From Prorocentrum cordatum (taxonomy: Eukaryota; Sar; Dinophyceae; Prorocentrales; Prorocentraceae), in assembly GCA_963575745.1 (NCBI GenBank), contig CAUYUJ010019937.1, positions 303,062-367,061 on the forward strand: DNA of 64,000 bases, read 5' to 3'. Shown piece after piece: positions 44,394-53,965 of this stretch. The notes below the pieces were generated by a model. The model was not told where the DNA came from. It worked only from the letters and a program-made list of their open reading frames with translations, and ran no database searches. Position 1 is the stretch's first letter, and every line of letters starts with the position of its first letter. A program made the position numbers and the translations under genes.

Positions 44394-45930
44394 GTGAGGG
44401 GGCATGCGTCCCCTGAGCGAGGGGTATCGGCTGCATCACATTGCGCGCATGTTACAACATCCCGCAGCTGCGAAGGCTCGAGGGCACATAGCGCTACTCT
44501 TGCTTGCGCGCACTGGGGGTGGGCAGTGGTCAAGGGCAAGACGGAGGTGAAGATACGGGCTTCTTCTGTGACAGAGGAACAGTTGAAGCCGCTCGTGAAA
44601 CAGCACATTGATCTCATCGAAAAATGCCAACTGCAAGGGGGCATAGATGACTTCATGAAGAACAACATGCCGTTTCTCTTGCCGCTTGCGCAGCTCACCA
44701 CACGCGTCAAATGGAAGAACCTCCAGGACGTCGTGTTGAAGCAGAAGCCGAACATGCACCAGGAAGAGTGTAGGCGTTTCTGCCAGGAGGTGGCCAACGC
44801 TTTCAGCCACGTTTGCAACAAGTTCTACATCGCCAAGACGGGGGGGAAGCTGGAGGCGCACACAAAAATGCTTGGGGTGGCAATGGGGCTGCAGCCTGGC
44901 AGGGCAAGCCCAAGCACAGGAGAGAGCAAAAAACGCGCCGACAGCAGCTCCGACATAGAGATGAACCCTCCAAGATCTTCCACGGCCGCCGCGTCGTCCA
45001 GCGCAGATGGGGGCAGCAGGCGCAATGTCATCAAGAACGCCTTCGGCATCAGCCCGCCTCCGAAACCGGCAGGGAAGAAACAGAAGGTTGCCACGTGGAG
45101 CCCGATGGTGGTGTTCTCGTCGCAGGAGGACGTCGAGCTCGCTGACCCGCCCGCCGCGGCCCCGAAGGAGGATCGGAGGGGGCGGGCAGGGTGGGGGGGG
45201 AGGGGAGCAGTTTTGATTTTTCACGGCGTAACCGAACCCCTTCGGGAGGGGAGCTCGGGAGGGGCAAGTGAGAGACCCGCCCCAGGATCCCCTGGCCACG
45301 TATTTCGATTTCAACTCCGAGCCGATGTGCATGGTGATGAAGTTCGCAGACAGGGAGGAGCGGGGAACACTGACGAAAGGAGGCGATGGTTTCTTGGATG
45401 CCGTGTTTCCCGACGGCAGGACGGAGAAGACGGAGCAGCCCAACGCCCTCCTGGCAGCAAGAGCGGCAGCCGCGCAGGCGAAGGCGAAAGCGTGCAAAAA
45501 AGGGAAGCCAGCAGGACATGTAGTGGCAAAGAAGCCTGCAATGAGAAAGCCCAGTGCAGCCGCCGCGAACACGGAGACGGACCAGGACGATGAGGGGGAG
45601 GAGGAAGAGCAGCTGGAACCCGATGAGCCCGTGGATGCTGCAGATGAGCCCTCGGTCGGCGCTGGGCCCCCCGCTGGCCACGCCGACCGCGGGTACAGCG
45701 TGATGTACTACAAGAGGGACCACTCTATCGGGTTGAAGCGGACGCACGGTGAGAAGAACCAGTTTGTGAGTTTCGGCGGGAAAAAGTACAAGGACACCTT
45801 GGACGAGGCCACGCTCAGGGAGATCGGCGCAGAGCTGAAGAAGGCCTTGGTCGACGGCACCGTGGCTGACACCAAGGAAGCTGCTAAGGCGGAGGCTGAG
45901 CGCTTAGTGGCACAGCGCTTGGGCGACTAA
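44394..45930 (+). CDS. Inner-element gene A: dinoflagellate-expanded protein of unknown function, two exons
   Basis: Exon 1 runs from about 44394 to 45170 and exon 2 from 45286 to the TAA at 45928. The proposed 115-bp intron begins GATCGG and ends CCCAG (GA-AG) in phase 0. AGGATC is duplicated at both junctions, and joining them gives an uninterrupted PKEDPLATYFDFN. The N-terminal part (SVTEEQLKPLVKQHIDLIEK onward) is helical. The middle is Ser/Pro/Lys-rich. The C-terminal part (YSVMYYKRDHSIGLKRTHGE, then NQFVSFGGKKY) resembles a domain I remember as common in predicted dinoflagellate proteins. The true start is unclear: CCCCT-N5-AGGGG hairpins at 44384 and 44411 suggest an upstream intron, with a possible first ATG at 44337. 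Function unknown; a DNA- or transposase-associated role is inferred only from its position. Confidence 0.7.
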
Positions 45931-46685
45931 TCGCATCCATCCTCATCATCGCATCCATCATCATCATCATCCTTACCGTCTTCATCGCCATTGCCACCGC
46001 CATGCCCGTTGGCAGAGCGCCCTCTCCAGTGCTAGACGACACCCCCTCATCGCAGGGGCGCCCCTCCGTGAGGGGACCGCGCGATGGATTGGCGAGTGAT
46101 GGAACCCCTTAAGAGGGGAACCCCTTAAGAGGGGCTTCAGCACACTCGCGATAAGACAGGGCAACGGCCCCCTCCGAGAGGGGACCCCTCGGGGAGGGGA
46201 TCAAAGGTGCGGCAGTCTGCTTACTCATTATGTGTGTGGCATTGCGTTTCCTCCTCGTTCCATCCCTCTCCCATTTGCTTTCATGTTCTTCATCCGCAAC
46301 CGTTCGACAGAGCTGACGCCCAGCGCGCTTGGGGGCCAGCCCCCCGCCCCGAGCTCGCGGCCATGCGGGCGCTCATCGTGTGCCTCTCGGCGCTCCAGGC
46401 CGCGCGGAAGCAGAATGCAAGGGGGGAGTTGGGGCAGGATGAGGAGAAAAGTAAGAGTGACGGCCACTTGTTTGGCCATCTGGGCGATAAAAAATCAATC
46501 CAGCAGCCGAGTTTTAGACCCACCTTTTTTAGCAAAAAAAGGGGGGTCTAAAATTGGACGAATTCCTATGAAATTCCATTACATTCACCCCCCCGAAGGG
46601 CCTCCCACGAGGCCCCCAGATTTTAGCCTTTTGAGTCTGACTAAAAACTTTCGGCCGCAACCGTTCTGGACCCCAGGCTTCCGGC
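45931..46685. other. Spacer between inner-element genes A and B
   Basis: Starts with CATC/ATCATC repeats. It holds CCCCT-N5-AGGGG hairpins near 46056, 46171 and 46186, plus tandem CCCCTTAAGAGGGG at 46108-46133, then 'cccacctttttt' and 'aaaaaaggggggtc' inverted near 46518-46550. No separate gene seen. Confidence 0.6.
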
Positions 46686-48485
46686 ATGATGATGTCGGGC
46701 GGCTGCGGCGGCGGGCTGCCTCCAGAAGGCGGTGGCGGCGGCAAGCGGCCTCGCGAGGAGCTGGGGGTACACGTGGTTAAGGCGCCCCTTCCTGAGGGGA
46801 TCCGTTTACAGAGAAGGGGATCCGTTTACAGAGACCCCTGCCAGAGGGGATTTATCGATAGAACCTCCCCTTCCTGAGGGGATTCATTCACAGAGACCCG
46901 TGACCCTTCCTGAAGGGATTGATTTACAGAGACACCCTGCAGGACGGGCACGCGCCTGTCTTTGAGGTCGACGACGACGACAGCGAGGCGGAGGAGGAAT
47001 TCATGCTGGACTTCCAGGACCACAGGAAGCGGTACACCCGCTCGTCCCACCGCTTGTGGCTTCGCAAGATGAACTGCAAGAAGTGTTGGCAGTGCGGCAA
47101 ACACACCTTCTTCTCGGTGTGCGTTGGCAAGACGTGCCAGGAACACCACGCGACCCAGTGGTTCCACGAGCACGGCGACCGCGACCGCAACGGGAGGAGG
47201 TGGAGGGGCGGCAAGAGCGAGGTCGCCAGAGCCAGGCAACGCAAGGGTGCAAGTGGTGGGGAGGGGGGAACCCTCAAACATTGAGGAATGAAGTTATGTC
47301 GGTTTGATGTTTTGATTTTCTCAATGTTTATCCTGGTCAGTTTTCTGCGCCTGCCAGGCACTGGCAGCGGAGGTGCGATACCAGGGAGGCGGTCTTGGTC
47401 GGCCTGCTGCAGGACCGCACCCCCCCCCTCTGCCCCGCGCTGCCAAGAAGGGAGGGCCCCTGTTTGAGGGGATAAACGAGGGGGGACCGAATAAACGCAA
47501 GAAGAGGCCCCTCTCATGGGGGTGAGCTTACTTCGTCGTTCCCCGACAGGAGCAGCAGAACGAAACAGCAGCGCAGCCGCCGCCCCCGCAGGGGGGGCCA
47601 ACGCCACCGATCGGCCCGCCACCCGCAGCACTGTTAGCAGCAGCAGCGGCTGGACACCCCGCAGCAGCAGCAGCAGCAGCAGCACCGCCCGCAGCAGCAG
47701 CAGCAGCAGCGGCAGCACCTGCCGAAGCAATGCAGGTTGACGGATCCGACGACGGAGCCCGAGAGGGGGAGGAAGAAGAGGAGGATGAGGGCGAGGAGGA
47801 AGAGGGCATGGAGGAGGAAGCGGAGTCAGAGGAGCCTGATGAGCTGATGAGGCTAGAGGAAGAGCACGCAAGGCAGCATCGGAGGCTCTTGCGGGCATTG
47901 AATCGCACGGAGGCGGCGCAGAGGGCGTCGAAAGGCACAAGGAGCGCCTTCGGCAGGAGCAGGAGCGCAGGGCAGAGCAGGAGATCATCCGCCTGAGGCG
48001 GGCGCAACAACAGCAGAGGGACGCCGCGCTGAGGCGGGAGGCAGAGGCCCGCCTGGAGCTGCAGAGGGCAGCAGAGGCCGCCGAAGCGCAGGCGAGGACG
48101 AGGCTGCTGGCTGCCGAAGCGGCCGCACGGAGGGCGGAAGAGGCGGCCAAGGCTGCCAAGGATGCGGAGGACGCAGCGCGGGCCAAGGAGGAAGCGGAGC
48201 AGAAACAGAAACGAGAGGCAGAGGAGCGGCAGGCGGCAGAGACGGCAGCGCCAGAAGCGGCAACACCAGAGCAGCCAGAGACGGGCGCAGCAACGGCGGA
48301 CGCAGCCAGGGCGGACGCGGAGAACGCAGACAACAAAAAGAAGGACCCCAAAGCAAAAAAAAAGGCCCCGCGCGGACCAGGCGGGGGGCAGACCCTCGAA
48401 AGGAGGGAGGGGCGACAAAGACAAGGACAAGGACACTGAGAAGGACAAGGGCAAGCGCCCGAAGGCGACCTCTAAGAGGGGCTAG
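46686..48485 (+). CDS. Inner-element gene B: Cys/His-rich and coiled-coil protein, frame-disrupted
   Basis: Exon 1 46686-46766 (MMMSGGCGGGLPPEG..., KRPREELG); intron 46767-46942 (GT-AG); exon 2 46943-47248; intron 47249-47549 (GCAAGT...AG); exon 3 47550 onward. All junctions are phase 0. Exon 2 has an acidic stretch (EVDDDDSEAEEEF), then a compact Cys/His cluster (NCKKCWQCGKHTFFSVCVG, then KTCQEHHATQWFHEHG) likely to bind zinc. Exon 3 starts Pro/Ala/Gln-rich, becomes Glu-rich, then is a long charged coiled coil (RHKERLRQEQERRAEQEII...). The coiled coil is in another frame than the exon start: one shift is needed near 47830-47930, and another near the A9 run at 48356 restores a Lys-rich tail ending at 48483-48485. 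Sequence errors, decay or unseen short introns are all possible. Function unknown. Confidence 0.5.
46767..46942 (+). other. Intron B1 with tandem hairpin units
   Basis: GT-AG boundaries, phase 0. The interior is made of repeated blocks CCCCTTCCTGAGGGG and CCCCTGCCAGAGGGG, each followed by a diverged ATCCGTTTACAGAGA. It looks like a tandemly expanded intron element. Confidence 0.6.
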
Positions 48486-48825
48486 GACCGCTTCTCCATC
48501 CTCCTGGTCACTCTTCCTCCTGCTCCTGCTTGTCGCCCGCCCTCCTCCTTGTCCATATCCCTCTTGCTTCTGCTCTTCCTCCTTGTCAATCTTCCTCCTG
48601 CACCCCCATCCGCCCCAGGACGGCGCGCCCTGAGCCGCGGGGCGACCGCGTCGGCGACGGCGCCGACATCCATATACATTTGCGCGGCCTCTCGCGCCAG
48701 AATAGAGGCGGTGCGGGTTAAGGGGGCTCTGATTGACTGTGGCCCCTTCATTGCAGGGGCGCGCGCGGCTGCCCCTGGCAGAGGGGACGGGCGATCACGA
48801 AACCGATTATCTTAAGGGGAAATTC
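48486..48825. other. Spacer after gene B
   Basis: CTCCTC-rich stretch to 48620, then GC-rich sequence. No gene recognised. Confidence 0.5.
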
Positions 48826-49003
48826 TCTTTGGAGAATTCTCTTAAGAGAATTCTCTTAAGAGAATTCTCTTAAGAGAATTCTCTTAAGAGAATTCTCTTA
48901 AGAGAATTGTGTGGATGTCTCAGGCAAAACCAACAATTCTCTTAAGAGAATTCTCTTAAGAGAATTCTCTTAAGAGAATTCTCTTAAGAGAATCTCTCTC
49001 AAG
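48826..49003. repeat. Array of perfect 14-bp palindromes (TTCTCTTAAGAGAA)
   Basis: TTCTCTTAAGAGAA repeats head-to-tail in two blocks, 48826-48906 and 48939-48998, separated by about 33 bp containing GGATGTCTCAGGC. Each unit is its own reverse complement, so each block as a whole is also palindromic. The CTTAAGAG core matches the CCCCTTAAGAGGGG pair at 46108. Confidence 0.97.
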
Positions 49004-49009
49004 GTCGCT

Positions 49010-49520
49010 TGCAGTGCACCCCCCCTCGCTGCATGGGGGCCAGACGAGTCCCGCTGAGGGGCGAAACGCCCCTGGCTGAGGGTGGGGGGGGAGGGGGCGG
49101 GGCTGGGCCGTATCTGACGGGCCCCCTAGGGGGGTTGGGGGGCGCGGTGTTCCTGATTGAGGGGGGCCCCTGAAACATCTTTGACGGGCCCCTTGCGGAG
49201 GGGCACCGCCGTCCTTTACTGAGGGTGAGCCCCTTTAATGAGGGGGGGCAGTGTGAGCAGGGGCAGCAGGGGGGAGCAGTAGCATTGCATCATGGGTGAG
49301 TCGTTCGGGCCCCTGTGCTTGCCTGCCGCGCAAAGCAATCCAGAGAGGGGGGTGCCCCTTTTTGAGGGGGCGCGCACCCCTTACTGAGGGGGAGGCCCTG
49401 GCACATCCCCTCCCCCTCCCCGCCTCACCGCTGATGAGGTAGCACCCCTTCTCTTCGAGGGGGAGGAGGCGACCGCGTGGGTTGCGAGCCCCTTCGAGGG
49501 GAGAGAAACGAACCCCTGGC
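49010..49520. repeat. Cluster of CCCCT...AGGGG hairpins
   Basis: Within about 500 bp there are around ten short stems: CCCCTTGCGGAGGGG, CCCCTTTTTGAGGGG, CCCCTTACTGAGGGG, CCCCTGGCTGAGGGG and looser ones such as CCCCTTTAATGAGGGG. The loop is usually 5 nt. No protein-like frame; the stretch may include untranslated sequence or an unrecognised intron upstream of gene C. Confidence 0.85.
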
Positions 49521-49787
49521 TGAGGGGAAGGCTCGACGATACTGAAATGTACCACCACACACGCCACACCCACAGCACCACACCACACCCACACGCACCA
49601 CTGAAGTGCGCGGGGAAGGCCCCCGACGATCTACTTGCCATTCGCAGGCGTTTCGGCTGCCGCAGGGCATTTCGATTTTGCTGCTGTATCCCAAATTTCA
49701 GGGGTCAGTCCCGCGGCAGCCATGCCCGCCCCAGGAGTAGTCTCTCCTCTGCTCCTGCTGGGCACTCTCCTCACACCGTTGTGCAGC

Positions 49788-51062
49788 ATGGCGCCGAAGA
49801 AGAAGATCGAGGGCCAGGGCGCACCAGCGGCGAAGAAGTCGAAGGCGGCCCCGAAGGGGCACGGGCTCGACAAGCAGGAGGCCGACAAGATGAGGGCGTG
49901 GCTCAAGTACCAGTCGGAGAAGAAGGACGGCAGCGGGAAACCTACGAGCACAGCAGAATCCGCCAGAGCAGCCCAGGCGCTTTGGAACGGGATGAAGGAC
50001 CCAGCCGATCGGAAGCGTTTCTTGCAGACCTTCGCGAGTGACAAGGATAAGACACTTGACTGGTTGGCCACCTTCGAAGAGAGATGCACGAATGAAGAGG
50101 TGCACGCGCGCTCTGCCAAGAAAGGGTACCGGAATGTATCGCAGGCACTGGCCCTCAAGAACCTCACCATCAAAGACTTTGCGAACATCCAGGAAGCCAC
50201 TGCCTTCGTGCAGGAATGGTGGGAGGAGAACAGCGAAGAGCATGGCACCAAAGAAGAATTCCCCATCAAGGAAGATGTCAAGGACAGGCCTCTGTGGAAG
50301 GAGTGGTACTTCGTCGAGCGCAACATGGACGATGACCAGCTGGTGACGAAGGACTCGCGCACCTTCAAGGGGACGTCCAACCTGAAGAACCTGAAGCAAC
50401 TCGAAGCTGCAGGCATCAGGATGGCCGAGCTCCCGTCGTCCAGCGCTTCGGGGTCGGGTGGGGGCGGCGAGGTGAAGATCGAGAATCCGCACTGGCCAGA
50501 GATCGTGAGTAAGAAGGACGAGATCGCGCGCCGTCCTCGGCAGCCGCCCCCTGCCCTTCCATCTCTGGTGCTCTGCCAGACCCCTCCCAGAGGGGGGCCC
50601 TCTCCCCCGCCACGCCCCCGCCGCCCCTCCTGGAGGGGATGGCGATAGAAACTGGTTCGTATCCGTTCTGTCGTGCGTTGTTTGCGTTGAAAAGCATGTC
50701 GGCGCATTGCTTGTTTATGATCCCTACCAAGGCAAATGCTGGTCAAGTATCAGAAGGAGCTGAAGTTCCTAAAGCACACGAAGAATCAGTTGCTCGCGAA
50801 GGCTGGGGATCAGGATCAGAAGGACCGTCAGAGCTTCCAGAACTGGGCCGATGAGTGCAAGAAGTGCGTGGACAATGCGGACCAGCACGAGACGGCGATG
50901 GAGGTTCTGATTGCGAAAATTGAGGGCGCTGATTCTGTCGGCAAGGACACGGACATGTACGATAAGCTGAAGAATGAGGTCCAGGCCGCCTACAACACAC
51001 ACGAGCACATGTACGAGGGCATTCAGCTCTCGGTCAAGCGCTTCAAGAAGTTCCTCAATTGA
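49788..51062 (+). CDS. Inner-element gene C: dinoflagellate-type accessory protein, two exons
   Basis: Start chosen at the ATG giving MAPKKKIEGQGAPAAKKSKA, a basic, nuclear-signal-like N-terminus; the frame is open further upstream (MPAPGVVSPLLLLG...). Exon 1 extends to 50504 and exon 2 from about 50748 to the TGA at 51060. The intron is GTGAGT...CAAG, phase 0, 243 bp, with CCCCTCCCAGAGGGG and CCCCTCCTGGAGGGG inside. The protein has a helical block (LDKQEADKMRAWLKYQSEKK..., KRFLQTFASDKDKTLDWLATFEE), then WWEENSEEHGTK and a conserved-looking DRPLWKEWYFVER. The C-terminal exon is strongly helical or coiled coil (KYQKELKFLKHTKNQLLAK...). It resembles predicted proteins I recall as multicopy in dinoflagellate genomes. 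Function unknown. The acceptor is uncertain by a few codons. Confidence 0.7.
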
Positions 51063-51428
51063 GCTGCGGCCCTACATCTACATCTACATATCAGTATTTA
51101 CATGCATATATGCAGTAGGGTTTGAGATGCTCTGCCTCGCCCGACGACGCGCATGCAGCGCTGCCTTTCCGACGCCCGTGGGAAAACGAGAACTTGCCGC
51201 TTCCTCTGCCAGGGGTGCCCCTTCGTGAGGGGCCGCGTGTTTCTGGGTTTGCCAGTAAAGAAGCCCCCCTCATCGCAGGGGCGTGGGGGGAGGGGGGGGC
51301 GGGGGGGAGGGGGGCTTGGTATCATCAGGAGGGGAGTAGCAGGAGGGGAGGGGCATGAAAGGGATTGAAGGAGGGCGCGGAGGAGGGGCGCGGGAAAGGG
51401 CAAGGGCCCCTTGCCTCATCCGCGCATG
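51063..51428. other. Spacer between genes C and D
   Basis: 'catctacatctacatatc' short AT-rich stretch, CCCCTTCGTGAGGGG at 51219, then a G-rich run to 51370. No gene seen. Confidence 0.55.
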
Positions 51429-51453
51429 TCCGTAGCCACTGCAGTGGCTCAAG
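51429..51453 (+). promoter_or_regulatory. Possible degenerate dinoflagellate spliced-leader relic
   Basis: TCCGTAGCCA then CTGCAG then TGGCTCAAG. The known dinoflagellate leader is TCCGTAGCCA, TTT, TGGCTCAAG. Both outer blocks match exactly; the middle differs and is 3 nt longer. It lies 40 bp before the ATG of gene D. Relic leaders upstream of genes are known in dinoflagellates as traces of retroposed mRNA. AGCCACTGCAGTGGCT is a perfect palindrome, so chance cannot be excluded. Confidence 0.4.
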
Positions 51454-51492
51454 GCCGCCGCGCTCGCGCCTGTCTCCCGCGGGCCCCGCGGG

Positions 51493-53372
51493 ATGCTTTC
51501 CAGGCGGCGGTTGCCATATGACAGGTTGGGCTTGCCGCCGGAGAGGCGGCTGAGAGCGAACGTGCAGGACCTGATAAGCAGCAACGTGGTCAGCGGGCAG
51601 CGCGGCGCTCAGCTGATCAATGACTGCGTCTCTGCATCTGCGACAGGTCTCTCCGACCTGCACACTACGGAGTCAACGTCGGGCATGAAAAACGCTGCCA
51701 GGAAGTTCAGGCGGGATTTCTTCAGGAAAGGGTGGCCTCCGCTCTATCACTGCCAGGTGAGGGGCTGGGACCCCAAGTCTGAAACAGAACAACTGATGGA
51801 CTTAGCGATGATGCTTCCTCACGAAATACTTCATCAACTTCATCATTTTGGCGAGCGGAGCGTGCTACTGGAGACGTCGAGTCTCGACGGCGTGTCTCTG
51901 CGCCACGTGCAAAGAGCCAGGGCGGAGAGTGGTTGCAACGACCTGGTGGCCCTGGGCGTGTGGCAGGACGGGGTCCCTTGCTTTTGGGACCGATCGATGA
52001 GCGCAGAGATCATCAGCCTCATGTTGCCAGGGGCTGCGGGGCGCTGGAAAAACCTGCGGGTCCCAATCACAGCGTTCCTCAAAGAGCACGTGGGCCCCAA
52101 CACATTTGATGATGTTTTTGCAGTGGTGCAGTGGAGCTTTGTTCACTTGGCTGCGAAGCGCTGGCCGGCGGCACGGCACGACGGCTCTCCCTTCGGCGCG
52201 CAGGACGCCTGGAGGAAGCGCCGACAAGTGGCCGATGCAACCCTACCAATTGGCGGAGTGCTTTGCCAGATCAAAGGGGACTGGAAGATGATGAAGGAGG
52301 TGCTCAAGCTACCTGGCTGGCAAGATGACGAAGTATGCTTCCTGTGCAACATCAAGAAGGACGAGGCCATGGGAGCGCAACACATCAGGGGAGGAAAGAA
52401 ATCCCCTCTGGGAGGGGGTGCGTCGTCGTCGTTTTGCGGCCCCTTCCAGGGGGGGTGGAGGAGGAGGGGGAGGAGGGGTGGAGGAGGAGGAGGAGGAGGA
52501 GGAGGAGGAGGAGTGTTTTTGGCTACTCCCCGCAGGTGAAATCGCAGACTGGGAGAGACGCGCCGTGGAGAACGCACCGACGCACATGGCCAGAAGTCCT
52601 TGCGAAGATTATCGTTTCAGGCGAGCAGGTGTGCCCTCTCTTCCAAGTGCCGTATGCGAACGAAAAGTTGCTGAAGCTAGATTGGTTACACGTTGTTGAT
52701 CTTGGAGTAGCGGCTGACTTCATAGGGGGTTTGCTATGGTATCTTGTAACGCACAAAAAGGTGGCTGGAACTACCCAGAAAGGCCGCGTCTCCACACTAC
52801 ATGGTCATTTGATGGCGTTCTACGACAGGCAGCCGCCAGGTGAGAAGACCAGCCGCCTATCGAGACTGACGCGGGGCGTTGTGAAAGGAAAAAAAGCAAC
52901 GACGGCTAAGATGAGGTGCGGCGCGGGGATGCTCAGGCACATGGTTCCATGGGCATTGGAGATGGCGGAGGCTTTCCTTGATAGGAGGAATGGCGTCGAC
53001 GAGCGGGCAGCTGTAGAATCGTCCATTCACGCAGGGATGAAAAGCTTATGTCGGTGTTACGAGGCACTCTCTGACAATCACCCATTTGCTGTGGACATTC
53101 TTAGAGAGCATTCGAGTAAGTTTGCCACGCAGACGGCCGCTTTGCAAGACGCGCTTCCTGCCCATTTTAAAGTGAAGCCTAAAATGCACATGTTTCTGGA
53201 GCTGTGCATGGGCGGCGGTGAACCAGCGAAGCACTGGAACTATAGGGATGAGGATTTCGGTGGATCTGTAGCTGCATTTGGCCGAAGGAGGGGCCAAAGG
53301 AGGTCCATGAGAGCGTTTTCGGTGGCATGCATCTCTAAGTTCTGCGGCCAGCCGATTGTGCGCATGCTTTGA
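51493..53372 (+). CDS. Inner-element gene D: probable DDE-type transposase, dinoflagellate-expanded family
   Basis: Exon 1 starts at ATG 51493 (MLSRRRLPYDRLGLPPERRL) and runs to about 52390. Exon 2 starts near 52536 and ends with TGA at 53370. Exon 1 includes VALGVWQDGVPCFWDRSMS, then WSFVHLAAKRWPAARHDGSP, LCQIKGDWKMMKEVLKLPGW and CFLCN. Exon 2 has APWRTH, LDWLHVVDLGVAADFIGGLL, FKVKPKMHMFLELC and HWNYRDEDFGGSVA. This order matches a predicted family that I recall as very abundant in Symbiodiniaceae and other dinoflagellates and similar to KDZ/Plavaka/CACTA-type transposases. Candidate catalytic residues are Asp at 51967, Asp at 52698 and Glu at 53250. The intron contains CCCCTCTGGGAGGGG and a GGA run; its exact ends are unresolved. 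It is the likely mobilising enzyme of the 44-bp inverted-repeat element. An N-terminal exon may be missing. Confidence 0.7.
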
Positions 53373-53492
53373 AAAGAACGCTTCTGTGTGCATCGTTGTC
53401 ATTCATTGCTGTCGGCTCAAATATATGTTGGACCCCTCCCAGTGGGGCGAGCGCGAGCATGGGCGCTGAAGCCCCGTTTGCCCCAAAACGGC

Positions 53493-53593
53493 GGGTCGAA
53501 CTATTTTCGGCGCGCCCGAACTATAGATCGACCCGCAGAAAAGTATAACCCCCGCATTATAGTTCGACCCCGCACTATAGATCGACCTTGGAG
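53493..53593. promoter_or_regulatory. Right subterminal CTATAG repeats
   Basis: GGGTCGAACTATT (53493), CCCGAACTATAGATCGACCC (53515), CATTATAGTTCGACC and CACTATAGATCGACC. Same motif family as at the left end. Confidence 0.6.
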
Positions 53594-53601
53594 TCTCAAG
53601 G
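53558..53601 (-). repeat. Inner transposon right terminal inverted repeat
   Basis: 44 bp, exact reverse complement of 44250-44293. Confidence 0.95.
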
Positions 53602-53965
53602 TTGATCCGTTGATCCAGCCGCTGATCCGGAGCGATCCGGCTGATCCGGTTGATCCGTTGATCCAGCCTCTGATCCGGCTGACGATCCAGGTGATCCGGG
53701 GTGATCTGGCTGATCTGCAGGCTGATCTGGCTGATCCGGCTGATGCGGCTGACGTGGCTGATCCAATTGATCCGGTTGATCGGGCTGATCCGGGTGATCG
53801 GGCTGATCGGTCTGATCCGGTTGATCCGGGTGATCCGGCTGATCTGGCTGATCCCGTTGATCCGTGTGATCTGGTGGGTACCGTTCGTTTGATCGGTGTG
53901 ATCTGGCTGATCTGGCTGATCCGGGTGAAGCGGGTGATCGGGATGACCCGGCTGATCCATATGTG
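53602..53965 (+). repeat. GATCCGG satellite, left array, second part
   Basis: Continuation of 43690-44249 in phase. The block 'gttgatccagccgctgatccgg' flanks the inner element on both sides, and a close variant occurs again at 53656, showing a higher-order satellite period. Confidence 0.97.

Larger units (their letters stand above)
44250..53601 (+). mobile_element. Inner large DNA transposon with 44-bp perfect inverted repeats (9352 bp)
   Basis: 44250-44293 and 53558-53601 are exact reverse complements over 44 bp, starting CCTTGAGACTCCAAGG. The dinucleotide TT lies on both sides. Joining the flanks gives GATCCGGTTGATCCG, an uninterrupted satellite unit, so the boundaries can be read exactly. 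Subterminal copies of GGTCGAACTATAG and relatives occur near both ends. Four genes, all on the + strand and intron-bearing, fill the interior; the last looks like a DDE transposase. The perfect inverted repeats argue for recent insertion. The 2-bp duplication and terminal sequence do not match any superfamily I can name with confidence. Confidence 0.9.

Noticed and set aside
46924-48351. 475-codon Ala/Ser/Cys-rich open frame on the - strand
   Set aside because: Antisense to gene B. It crosses the predicted introns and reads as low-complexity sequence.
49698-50746. Two large - strand frames opposite gene C
   Set aside because: Antisense shadows. Gene C on the + strand has coherent helical protein sequence and intron signals.
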